Assembly (NCBI RefSeq): GCF_030317035.1
Contig: NZ_JASZYK010000008.1
Coordinates: 62,001 to 126,000 of the forward strand
DNA: 64,000 nucleotides
Source of the DNA: Variovorax sp. J22G73
Lineage (GTDB): Bacteria > Pseudomonadota > Gammaproteobacteria > Burkholderiales > Burkholderiaceae_C
Reading direction: 5' to 3'
Position numbers and translations under genes: made by a program. Below the pieces are notes generated by a model, which saw nothing but the letters and a program-made list of their open reading frames with translations, searched no databases and had not been told where the DNA came from. Of this stretch, positions 44,899-52,655 are shown piece by piece. Numbering within the stretch: the first letter of the stretch is position 1; the number at the start of each line of letters is the position of its first letter.

Positions 44899-46779
44899 TC
44901 AGACGATGCCCCGCCAGCCCATGCGCACCGGCCACTTCGCCACCGTGCCGCGCTGCATCGATTCGATCACCGTCTGCGTGAACACGTTGATGCTCACGTG
45001 CCGCGCCAGGTAGTGCTCCAGCACCAGCCCCAACAGGTAGGGGCGGGTGCCCGAAAAGCCCTCTTCGTCGACCCGCAGCGTGCACTGCACGCCGCGCCCG
45101 TAGATGAGCGGCCCCGCGCCCGGCAGCCGGCGCGTGACGGGTTCGATGCGCGAGCCGACCAGGCTGTCGATCTGGCGGGCCAGCACGTCGTTGTCGGCGG
45201 TGACGAACAGGCGCAGCATGTCGCGCAGCGCCTGCGCGCCCTCGCGGTGCGGCATGTCGGCCAGCGGCGGGTGGTTGAAACCGAGCTGGCGTATCAGCCG
45301 CCACGCGATCTCGCGCTGCGCGAACGGCGACTTGGGCGTGCTCGGCGGGCGAATGAGCCCCACCGCCGACACCGGCACCGAGTCGGACACGGCCAGGTCC
45401 GAATGCCCGTTGCGCGGCACCAGGCAAGGCAGGTCGCGGTTGGTGAGCAGCGCCTTCACCGACAGGTAGCGCAGGCTCTCGGGGTACGGCGCCTCGTGCT
45501 GGTCGACCAGCGACAGGAACACCTCGGTGCCGATGTACGGCGTGCGCGTGCCGTACTTGCGCGCGTTGGCCGACGCCAGGCGCGGCTCGCGGCGTACCGA
45601 GAAGTAGCGGCCGTGGTTGCCCTCGTCTTCGTTCAGCGTCTGGTACAGCGGACGAAACTCCAGCTCGGCCGTGGTCTGCGCCTGCTGGCCCGCGATGCGC
45701 TTGACCGAATACACCTCGAAATCGAGCGGCCGCGAGCGGTCGGGCACCAGGTGGAATTCGGGCTGGGCTTCGTCGAGCTCGATGCGGTCGGTGCGCCGCT
45801 CGAACAGGTTGACCACCGGCGTGCTGAACAGCGCGAACTGCCCCGCGTCGACCAGCGCACCCAGCGCCCCCGGCGGCTTGCCCAGCAGCACGACGATTTC
45901 CACCTCCTTGCCCTGCACCCGCGCCAGGCCCGGCGCCAGCTGCGTGAGCGCGAAGAAGTAGAAGCGCTCGGGGCACGCGAAGTACTCGTGCAGCAGGTTG
46001 TGGCCGTGAAAGGTGTTCCATTCGAGCGGCAACAGCCCTTCACCAGGCGCCAGGCCTTCGTGCACCAGCGCACCCTCGGTCACCACGTGCGGCCGGTCGG
46101 CCAGCTTGCCGGGCTCGCCGACGAAGGTGGCCACGGCCGAGGTGTGCAGCAGCTCGAACAGGTGCGAAGCCACCTGCTCGTTGCCGCGCAGGTAGATGGG
46201 CAGGCGGTCGAGCCCCGCCAGCGCCGCGAAGTTCATCTCGCCGACGATGCGCAACCGCAGCCGCAGCGCGCCCGTCACCTGCACATGCGGCGGCAGGTAG
46301 CGCTCCAGCGCGGGAATGTCGGGCAGCGCGCCGGTCAGGCGGGCGTCGGCAATTTCAAAGGGCCACAGCGTCACGTCCTGGCTGGAGCGGAACTCGCACG
46401 GCGTTTCCTCGCCGGCCGGCACGCGCGCATGAAAGGCGGTGCCGCGCGGCACCACGAAGCCGCGGGTGAAGTCGCCTTCCTTCACGCTGGGGTGCAGCTG
46501 CGCCACGGCCATCGAGGGCGTGGGGCGCAGGTAGTTGGGGTAGAGCACCTCGAGCAGCCGCTGCGCGAAGCGCGGAAACTCCGCGTCCAGCTTGATCTGC
46601 ATGCGCGCCGACAGAAAGCTGAACGACTCGATGAGCCGCTCCACATACGGGTCGGCCACCTCGATGCCGTGCATGCCCAGGCGGCGCGCGATCTTCGGGT
46701 GCGCGCTGGCGAACTCGCTCGCCGCCTCGCGCATGTAGACCAGCTCTTTGTTGTAGTAGTCGAGGAGTAGCGGGTCCAT
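44899..46779 (-). CDS. tssF: Type VI secretion baseplate protein TssF (ImpG/VasA)
   Basis: A 626-residue baseplate wedge subunit, full length for the family. The N-terminal LDYYNKELVYMREAASEFA and AHPKIARRLG are the TssF signature; YPNYLRPTPSM follows. The C-terminal region has FNHPPL and SLVGSRIEPVTRRLPG. TssF binds TssE, TssG and TssK at the base of the contractile sheath. Normally tssG follows directly; here the next gene is a TetR regulator on the other strand. The ATG at 46779 is chosen because the signature starts there. Confidence 0.93.
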   Translation of the reverse strand: MDPLLLDYYNKELVYMREAASEFASAHPKIARRLGMHGIEVADPYVERLIESFSFLSARMQIKLDAEFPRFAQRLLEVLYPNYLRPTPSMAVAQLHPSVKEGDFTRGFVVPRGTAFHARVPAGEETPCEFRSSQDVTLWPFEIADARLTGALPDIPALERYLPPHVQVTGALRLRLRIVGEMNFAALAGLDRLPIYLRGNEQVASHLFELLHTSAVATFVGEPGKLADRPHVVTEGALVHEGLAPGEGLLPLEWNTFHGHNLLHEYFACPERFYFFALTQLAPGLARVQGKEVEIVVLLGKPPGALGALVDAGQFALFSTPVVNLFERRTDRIELDEAQPEFHLVPDRSRPLDFEVYSVKRIAGQQAQTTAELEFRPLYQTLNEDEGNHGRYFSVRREPRLASANARKYGTRTPYIGTEVFLSLVDQHEAPYPESLRYLSVKALLTNRDLPCLVPRNGHSDLAVSDSVPVSAVGLIRPPSTPKSPFAQREIAWRLIRQLGFNHPPLADMPHREGAQALRDMLRLFVTADNDVLARQIDSLVGSRIEPVTRRLPGAGPLIYGRGVQCTLRVDEEGFSGTRPYLLGLVLEHYLARHVSINVFTQTVIESMQRGTVAKWPVRMGWRGIV

Positions 46780-46856
46780 GGGGGTGAGGCGTCCTGAAAC
46801 GGGTGAAAGGAAATTGAAAGCAAGCGAGCGAGGAAAGAAGGGTGGTGTCGACGGAG

Positions 46857-46871
46857 CCCGGCACGGCCGGG
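46857..46871. other. Short hairpin between tssE and tssF
   Basis: CCCGGC and GCCGGG form a 6-base stem with a 3-base loop in the 98-base spacer between tssE and tssF. No T run follows on either strand, so it is not a clear terminator. It may tune expression of tssF against tssE. Confidence 0.35.
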
Positions 46872-46877
46872 GAGGGT

Positions 46878-47396
46878 TCAGCGCGCCGCGTGCAGCACGC
46901 TCATGCGGTTCGTTTCCAGGTCGACCGCGCTCTGCACCGTGAACTCCAGCGGATAGGGCCGCAGGTCGATCAGCGCGCGAATCTCGAACAGCAGCACGTT
47001 GCAGCCCTGCGCCGCGCCCTCTTCCTTCGTGAGCGGCACCACCGAGAGCGTCTGCGGCATCAGGCGCGGCTCGTAGTCGAGCACGGCGCGGCGAATGATG
47101 CGTTCGATGTCGGCCCACTTGCGCTCCGACAGGTAGCTGCCCGCCAGCGGCGGCACGCCGAAGTTGACGGTCGACGAAGCCGCCTGCGCGTGGCGCTTGC
47201 GGTCGATCAGGTCTTCGGCATTGGTGGTGTTCAGCAACAAGGCCAGGTCGCGCTGCAGGATGTCGCGCATCTGCGCAGGTGTCACGGTGTAGTCCGAAGG
47301 CTGCTCCAAGGTGCGGCTGGAGGCCTCGTCGCGCAGCCGGTCGGACAGCGTGGGCAGCAGGTGCGCATTGACGCGCAGGGGCTGGGCGTTGGGCAT
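46878..47396 (-). CDS. tssE: Type VI secretion baseplate protein TssE
   Basis: A 172-residue gp25-like baseplate subunit. LLPTLSDRLRDE at the N-terminus, the long helix RDILQRDLALLLNT, and NFGVPPLAGSYL are typical. The C-terminus has EPRLMPQTLSV and NVLLFEIRALIDL. The ATG at 47396 gives the family length. An upstream in-frame ATG at 47471 would add a His/Pro repeat (VHPVYSVHPAHP) not seen in TssE proteins. It precedes tssF on the same strand; no sheath, Hcp or TssK genes are in the window. Confidence 0.9.
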   Translation of the reverse strand: MPNAQPLRVNAHLLPTLSDRLRDEASSRTLEQPSDYTVTPAQMRDILQRDLALLLNTTNAEDLIDRKRHAQAASSTVNFGVPPLAGSYLSERKWADIERIIRRAVLDYEPRLMPQTLSVVPLTKEEGAAQGCNVLLFEIRALIDLRPYPLEFTVQSAVDLETNRMSVLHAAR

Positions 47397-47715
47397 GCGC
47401 GGCAGGCGGGCGCCGGGGTGGGCAGGGTGAACAGAGTAAACAGGGTGGACGGAAGGCGCGTGGGGTGGCATGGGAAGACCCTGGCAGGCATGGCGAAGGA
47501 GGGCCAGAGTCTTGCGTCGTGCGTGGTTGCCCATTGCAAACAATGGTCACATCCGCGGCGCCTCGAAAGGGAAAGGCAGGCACGGCGCAGAAATGCCGTG
47601 GTCACCCTGACGCGTTCGCTTCGCGAGTCCTACACCACACGCCGCTGCTTGCCGACAGTCAAGAAGCCCCCATGCGGCGAAGCTGAATACATATTCAACA
47701 CACAGGAGCCTTCGC
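47397..47715. other. Divergent intergenic region
   Basis: This region of 319 bases lies between tssE and the 24-residue peptide gene. Its left part can be read in frame with tssE as a repeat-rich extension. A palindrome TGAATACATATTCA lies at 47684-47697, just upstream of the peptide gene's ribosome-binding site, and may be an operator or part of the promoter. No other gene was seen. Confidence 0.4.
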
Positions 47716-47790
47716 GTGAATTCCATCATCTACATCGTCGGTCTGGTCGTGGTCGTTGTCGCGGTGCTTTCGTTCTTCGGCCTTCGCTGA
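47716..47790 (+). CDS. 24-residue single-helix membrane peptide
   Basis: A very short gene with strong signals: AGGAG (47704-47708) lies 7 bases before a GTG start, the product is 24 residues, and a classic terminator follows 38 bases later. The peptide is one hydrophobic helix (IIYIVGLVVVVVAVLSFF) ending in Gly-Leu-Arg. Similar single-helix peptides occur widely in Burkholderiales and are usually unannotated; function unknown. It stands alone, with no partner gene on its strand. Confidence 0.8.
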   Translation: MNSIIYIVGLVVVVVAVLSFFGLR

Positions 47791-47827
47791 GACTGGGCAC
47801 GCGCCGCCTCCATTTGTTCCCCTTGCG

Positions 47828-47854
47828 AACGGGGCCGCTTGCGGCCCCGTTTCT
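47828..47854 (+). terminator. Rho-independent terminator after the small peptide gene
   Basis: ACGGGGCCGC (47829-47838) pairs perfectly with GCGGCCCCGT (47841-47850) across a 2-base loop, followed by TTTCT. It lies 38 bases after the peptide stop codon. The stem is strong, and the upstream AAC and downstream TTT suit termination mainly on the plus strand. Confidence 0.85.
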
Positions 47855-47981
47855 CATGGGCGCGCCGGGTGGAGAGCCCCGAGGGCCGCAAGGCGTCGCC
47901 GGCATGAATAGCGGGCGTACGTGCCGGGCATAATTTGCGCGCCCCGCCGCCGCGCGGACACTCACCAGCAAAGGGACCCTG

Positions 47982-49457
47982 TTGACCAACACCGCGACCG
48001 CGCTGCAAGAACCCAAGACACCCGAGACACCCGAGACGCCAGCTGCATTCGCCGCGACCGCCGCACCCGCCTTCCACGATGCGGTCATCAGCGAGGCGAT
48101 CCGCTGGACCGAACAGAGCGGCCCGCTCGACGACGCCCAGGCGATGCGCACCGCCGCCTCGCGCACCCCCTACATCCACGCCCAGGTCACGGAACGCGCT
48201 TTGCAGCTCGGCGAACGCATCGGTCTCCAGCCTGAACTGCAACGTGCCCGGCAATGGGCGCCGTGGGTGCTGCTGGCGATGGTCGCGCTCATCGTGCTGA
48301 CGGGCCTCGGCCTCGCAGGCAACGTGGTCGGCGGCGGCGAGCGCCATATCAACGTGATCGTCGCGCTGGTCAGCCTGCTGGGGCTGCATGCGCTCACGCT
48401 GCTGCTGTGGCTCGTCGGCCTGTGGCTGCCGCTGGGCTTTTTCGGCAGCGCGTCGCTCGGCTGGATCTGGCTGTCGCTCACCGCGCGCGTCGCGGGTGGC
48501 AAGCGGGGCCAGGCGCCGGTGCTGCTGCGCGCGGCCACCGGCCTGCTTTCGCGCGCGCGGCTGCTGCCCTGGGCTTTCGGGCTGGTGAGCCATGGCATCT
48601 GGTCGCTGTCGTTCGCGGTTGTTCTGGCGGCCATGCTGTTCGCGCTCGCGTTCCGCAGCTACACGCTGAGCTGGGAAACGACGATCCTCGATCCGGCCTT
48701 CTTCGTGCAGGCCGTGCACACGCTGGGCTGGGCGCCCGCGAAGCTCGGCTTCCCCGTGCCCGACGCGGCCACCGTGCTGGCCACCGCGCCCGGCGCCGCC
48801 AGCGCGGGCGGGCAGCGCACCTGGGCGCTGTGGCTCACCGGATGCATCGTGGTGTACGGCCTGATGCCGCGCGTGGCGCTGGCGCTGTGGAGCGCGGCCG
48901 TGTGGCGCAGCCGGCGCCGCGCGCTGCAGCCCGACTGGAGCGCGCCCTACTACCGCAAGCTGCTCGCCCGCTTCGCCGCGATGGCACCGGCAGCCATCGT
49001 CGATGCCGACCCCGGCCGCGCGCACGACGCCACGCCCACCGGCCTGCCGGATGCGCAGCTGCAGGACGTGGTGTTCGTCGTCGGTTTCGAACTGCCGCCC
49101 AGCACCCCGGACACGCCCTGGCCGCCCGCCGAATTGGCCGCCCTCCCCACAATCCAGGTCCAGCGCATCGACGGCAGCGCGCCGTCACGCCGCGCGTTGC
49201 TCGACCAGCTGGCACACATCCACCCGCGCACCGTGCTGCTGGTGTGCCATGCCGCATCGAGCCCCGACCGCGGCACGGAGCGCTTCCTGCGCGAAGTGCT
49301 GGCGCATTGCGGCGAATGCCGCCTCTGGCTGACCGGCGCGCCCCAGGCTGCGGCCACGCAGCGCTGGCGCGACTGGCTGCACGGCACCGGCCTGCAACGC
49401 GTGACAGCTAGCGAGCACCTGGCCACCGCCCTGCGCGACACCGCGCCCGTGCCATGA
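47982..49457 (+). CDS. DUF2868 family membrane protein
   Basis: A 491-residue protein of the DUF2868 family, function unknown. The N-terminal ETPETP repeats precede a soluble helical part. At least four membrane helices lie at about 94-115, 124-152, 196-222 and 285-305. A cytoplasmic C-terminal domain (about 330-491) has LQDVVFVVGFELPP and VLLVCHAASSPDRGTERFLR. The TTG start at 47982 has AAGGGA 5 bases upstream. Its last four bases overlap the GTPase gene (ATGA), so the two are translationally coupled and probably form a complex (inference). Confidence 0.88.
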   Translation: MTNTATALQEPKTPETPETPAAFAATAAPAFHDAVISEAIRWTEQSGPLDDAQAMRTAASRTPYIHAQVTERALQLGERIGLQPELQRARQWAPWVLLAMVALIVLTGLGLAGNVVGGGERHINVIVALVSLLGLHALTLLLWLVGLWLPLGFFGSASLGWIWLSLTARVAGGKRGQAPVLLRAATGLLSRARLLPWAFGLVSHGIWSLSFAVVLAAMLFALAFRSYTLSWETTILDPAFFVQAVHTLGWAPAKLGFPVPDAATVLATAPGAASAGGQRTWALWLTGCIVVYGLMPRVALALWSAAVWRSRRRALQPDWSAPYYRKLLARFAAMAPAAIVDADPGRAHDATPTGLPDAQLQDVVFVVGFELPPSTPDTPWPPAELAALPTIQVQRIDGSAPSRRALLDQLAHIHPRTVLLVCHAASSPDRGTERFLREVLAHCGECRLWLTGAPQAAATQRWRDWLHGTGLQRVTASEHLATALRDTAPVP

Positions 49458-50920
49458 GCGCGCAGCCCATCCGCATCGCCGTCGTCGGCCACACCAACGC
49501 GGGCAAGACATCGCTGCTGCGCACGCTCACGCGGCGCGTGCATTTCGGCGAAGTGTCCGACCGGCCCGGCACCACGCGCCATGTCGAGTCGGCCGACCTC
49601 GAGGTGAACGGCGCGGTCGCGGTGCGCTTCTTCGACACGCCGGGGCTGGAAGACGCCGTCGCGCTGCGCGAGCACCTCGCCGCCTTCGACACGCAGGCTG
49701 CGCATCCCACACAGGCCACGCCGCCCGAGCGCATCCGCCGCTTCCTGCAGGGCCCCGAGGCCCACGGCGTGTTCGAGCAGGAGGCCAAGGTGCTGCGCAC
49801 CATGCTCGACATCGACGCCGCCTTCCTCGTGATCGACGTGCGCGAACCGGTGCTGCCCAAGTTCCGCGACGAGATCGAGCTGCTCAACTCCTGCGCGCGC
49901 CCGGTGCTGCCGGTGCTCAACTTCGTGCGCGACACCACCAGCCGCGAGCCCGCGTGGAGGGAGCTGCTGTCGGCCTACGGCCTGCACGTGCAGGTGCGTT
50001 TCGACGCGGCCGCTCCCTTCGTCGGCGCCGAACAAGACCTGTACAACGACCTGGCCACGCTGCTGCGCGAGCGCCGCGAGCTGCTGCGCGGCGTGGTCGA
50101 CGCGCTGGCCGCCGAGGCGGCACTGCGCCGCCAGTCGGCCTGCGCGCGCATCGCCGAGCTGCTGGTCGATGCCGCCGCGGTGCGCCGCACCGTGTCGGCC
50201 ACCGAGTTCGCCGACACCGCGCGGCGCAACGCGCTGGTCGCGGCCTTGCAGAAGGCCGTGTTCGACAAGGCCCAGCGCTGTACCGACGACCTGCTCGCGC
50301 TCTACGGCTTTCGCCAGGGCGACGCCGACGAGGCCCCGCTGCAGGCCATCGCAGGCCGCTGGACGCTGGACTTCTTCAGCCCCGAGGCCATGAAGGACGC
50401 GGGCCTGCGCCTGGGCAAGGGCGCGGTCATCGGCGCGGCCGTGGGCGTGGTGGCCGACCTGGCGGTGGCCGGCATCTCGCTCGGTGCGGGCGCGGCGCTG
50501 GGCGGCGCCATCGGCGGTGCGGTGTCGCAAGGCTGGGGCCCGCTGGGCCGCAAGATTGCGAACAAGCTGCGCGACATGCACGAGCTCACCGTGGAAGACG
50601 CGGTGCTGTTCGCGATGACCACATGGCAGCTGCAGCTCGCGCAGGCGCTGGAGCGTCGCGGCCATGCGGCCACGCAGCGCATCAACGCGGAGGCAACCGC
50701 GAACGCATCCGCCAACGGCGATGCGCAGGCCCGAGCCGATGCGACGACCAGCGCCGCGGCCGCCGCCGTGCGCGGCGCGCAGCCGTCGCGCAACCATCCC
50801 GACTGGGAGGCCGCCGCCGGCAGCGTCGCGGGGCGCATGTTCTGGCGGCCGTCGCCGCAGCGCGAGGCGCTCGTGGCCGACCTGTCGCACGCGCTGCTGC
50901 GCGCTTTCGAGCCCGCCTGA
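49454..50920 (+). CDS. GTPase with DUF3482 domain
   Basis: A 488-residue protein with an N-terminal Era-like GTPase domain: G1 GHTNAGKTS, G2 RPGTTR, G3 DTPGLED. The G4 motif reads NFVRD rather than NKxD, so nucleotide choice may differ. The DUF3482 part (about 200-488) has a glycine-rich hydrophobic segment (about 315-365) that may insert in a membrane, and a low-complexity Ala/Asn stretch near 415-435. It pairs with the DUF2868 membrane protein. The role of such pairs is unknown. Confidence 0.88.
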   Translation: MSAQPIRIAVVGHTNAGKTSLLRTLTRRVHFGEVSDRPGTTRHVESADLEVNGAVAVRFFDTPGLEDAVALREHLAAFDTQAAHPTQATPPERIRRFLQGPEAHGVFEQEAKVLRTMLDIDAAFLVIDVREPVLPKFRDEIELLNSCARPVLPVLNFVRDTTSREPAWRELLSAYGLHVQVRFDAAAPFVGAEQDLYNDLATLLRERRELLRGVVDALAAEAALRRQSACARIAELLVDAAAVRRTVSATEFADTARRNALVAALQKAVFDKAQRCTDDLLALYGFRQGDADEAPLQAIAGRWTLDFFSPEAMKDAGLRLGKGAVIGAAVGVVADLAVAGISLGAGAALGGAIGGAVSQGWGPLGRKIANKLRDMHELTVEDAVLFAMTTWQLQLAQALERRGHAATQRINAEATANASANGDAQARADATTSAAAAAVRGAQPSRNHPDWEAAAGSVAGRMFWRPSPQREALVADLSHALLRAFEPA

Positions 50921-50960
50921 AAGCCCTTTCAGGGCGGTTTGCGAGCGGATTTCAAGCGGC

Positions 50961-50981
50961 TTTAGAGCGGTTTTAGAGCGG
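50961..50981 (+). repeat. Short tandem repeat after the GTPase gene
   Basis: TTTAGAGCGG occurs at 50961-50970 and 50972-50981, and a related TTCAAGCGG lies at 50951. Just before, GCCCT-TTC-AGGGC can form a small stem at about 50925-50937. Together they may be a weak terminator region; the rest of this 175-base gap shows nothing. Confidence 0.35.
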
Positions 50982-51095
50982 CGCGGCACAAGGCTTCGCT
51001 TGCACCCGAAGTTGGTTCGCTCCTACGTCGACGGCGTTCGTCGCGCGCCAACGTGCGCCCGATGTGCACAGGCGAACCCATCGAAAGGAGCACCC

Positions 51096-51449
51096 ATGGC
51101 CGTCGAATGCAAACTGCTGTCCACCCCGCTGATCGGTCGCATCTGGGAAGGCCGAACACCCATCGCGCGCGCCGACGAGTACCTGCGCTACAGCGTCGAG
51201 CACGGCATCACCGAGATCGCGAAGAAGCCCGACTGCCTCGGCGTGCAGTACTTTCGCAAGCTCAAGGGCGACACCGCCGAGTTCCGCACCGTGTCGTTCT
51301 GGCGCTCCATGGAAGAGATGCAGGCCATGCACGCCACGCGCGGCGATCCACGGCGCGTGGCGCCGCTGGCGCGGGACGCTGAGTTTCTGATCGAGCTGCC
51401 CGAGTTCGTCGACATCGTCGAAGTGCACGTCAACAGCTTCGGGCGCTAA
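51096..51449 (+). CDS. Small dimeric alpha/beta-barrel-like protein
   Basis: A 117-residue protein that resembles ferredoxin-like dimeric barrel proteins such as the antibiotic-biosynthesis-monooxygenase group: YFRKLKGDTAEFRTVSFW and SMEEMQAMHA are in the expected places. No metal or heme site is seen, so its reaction is unknown. An AAAGGAG site lies 5 bases before the ATG at 51096. Its last four bases overlap the end of the convergent small membrane gene. Confidence 0.7.
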   Translation: MAVECKLLSTPLIGRIWEGRTPIARADEYLRYSVEHGITEIAKKPDCLGVQYFRKLKGDTAEFRTVSFWRSMEEMQAMHATRGDPRRVAPLARDAEFLIELPEFVDIVEVHVNSFGR

Positions 51450-51688
51450 CGCTTGCGGCGTCGGCGCCACGCGCGGGCCAGCAATGCCACGGCCAGCAGC
51501 AGGCAGCCGAAGGCGGGCAATGCCCAAGCGAAGCCGCTTGTGGTGTAGACCGTCTGCGTGTCTGCGTCGTAGTAGCGGCCCAGTTCGTTGAAGTCCCAGC
51601 GAAGGTAGCGCTCATACCAGGCCCAGAAGAAGAAGGCTGATGCCGCGAGGGACGCGATGAAGGCGATGGCTGGAATGTGCTTGAACAT
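51446..51688 (-). CDS. Small two-helix membrane protein
   Basis: An 80-residue protein, function unknown. Helices lie at about 5-23 and 53-71, joined by an external-looking loop (ERYLRWDFNELGRYYDADTQ). It ends in a basic tail (ARAWRRRRKR) that should stay in the cytoplasm. It overlaps the convergent barrel-protein gene by four bases. Confidence 0.7.
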   Translation of the reverse strand: MFKHIPAIAFIASLAASAFFFWAWYERYLRWDFNELGRYYDADTQTVYTTSGFAWALPAFGCLLLAVALLARAWRRRRKR

Positions 51689-51765
51689 GGTGCGTGGCGC
51701 GTATTGTCGGCCGCTGCCCTCGGGCGCCGACCGGTACCATGCCAGGCCACTCGCACACTCGCCTC

Positions 51766-52569
51766 ATGACTGACTTCTACGACGACCTCGCGCCGCTCTA
51801 TCACCTGATCTACCCCGACTGGAACCAGAGCGTCGCCGCGCAGGGTGAGAAGCTCGCGCGCCTCATCGACAGCGAATGGCCCGCCGCCGACGGCCAAGAC
51901 CAACGCCACGGCGTGCCGCGCAAGGTGCTCGACGTGTCCTGCGGCATCGGCACGCAGGCGCTGGGCCTCGCGGCGCTCGGCCATGCGGTCACGGCGTCGG
52001 ACCTGTCCGCCCGCGAGGTCGAGCGCGCGCGCCACGAGGCGCGCGAGCGCGGCCTCGACATCGCCTTCTCGGTGGCCGACATGCGCGAGGCGCACACGCA
52101 CCACGGCGGCGGCTTCGACATCGTGATGTCATGCGACAACTCGATGCCGCACCTGCAGACCGACGACGACCTGCTCACGGCCCTGCGCCAGATGGCCGCC
52201 TGCCTGCGCCCCGGCGGCGGTTGCGTGGTGAGCGTGCGCGACTACGCGCAGGAGCCGCGTGGCACCAACCTCGTGAAGCACTACGGCGCGCGCGTAGAAG
52301 ACAGGCAGCGGCACGTGCTGTTCCAGGTGTGGGACTTCGACGACGAAGGCCGCGGCGCGCACTATGACCTGGGCTTCTTCTTCGTCACCGAAGACCTCGC
52401 GACGCAAGCCGTGCGCACGCGCGTGATGCGCTCGCGGTACTACGCCATCTCGACCACACGGCTGTGCGAGCTGATGCGCGAGGCCGGGCTGGTGGACGTG
52501 CGGCGCATCGACGATGCGTTCTTTCAGCCGGTGCTGGTGGGAACGCGCCCGGTATCGCCGGCGGCCTGA
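51766..52569 (+). CDS. Class I SAM-dependent methyltransferase
   Basis: A 267-residue cytoplasmic methyltransferase. Motif I reads VLDVSCGIGTQALGLA, followed by SDLSAREVERA and the FDIVMSCDNSMPHL region. It resembles small-molecule N- or O-methyltransferases such as glycine/sarcosine types, with FYDDLAPLYHLIYPDW at the start. The ATG at 51766 begins this conserved segment; an upstream in-frame start at 51694 adds a less likely tail. Confidence 0.88.
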   Translation: MTDFYDDLAPLYHLIYPDWNQSVAAQGEKLARLIDSEWPAADGQDQRHGVPRKVLDVSCGIGTQALGLAALGHAVTASDLSAREVERARHEARERGLDIAFSVADMREAHTHHGGGFDIVMSCDNSMPHLQTDDDLLTALRQMAACLRPGGGCVVSVRDYAQEPRGTNLVKHYGARVEDRQRHVLFQVWDFDDEGRGAHYDLGFFFVTEDLATQAVRTRVMRSRYYAISTTRLCELMREAGLVDVRRIDDAFFQPVLVGTRPVSPAA

Positions 52570-52655
52570 CCGCTACAACGTCAGCGTACCGTCGACGCAG
52601 GTGACGCGCGCTGGCCCAGCGCGCGCAGCTGTAGCGCCGGAGCACCACACAGGCC

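Noticed and set aside
46857..46871. The hairpin between tssE and tssF as a terminator
   Set aside because: No T run follows on either strand, and the stem is only six bases.
47397..47471. An N-terminal extension of TssE from an ATG at 47471
   Set aside because: It adds a His/Pro repeat absent from TssE proteins; the start at 47396 gives the family length.
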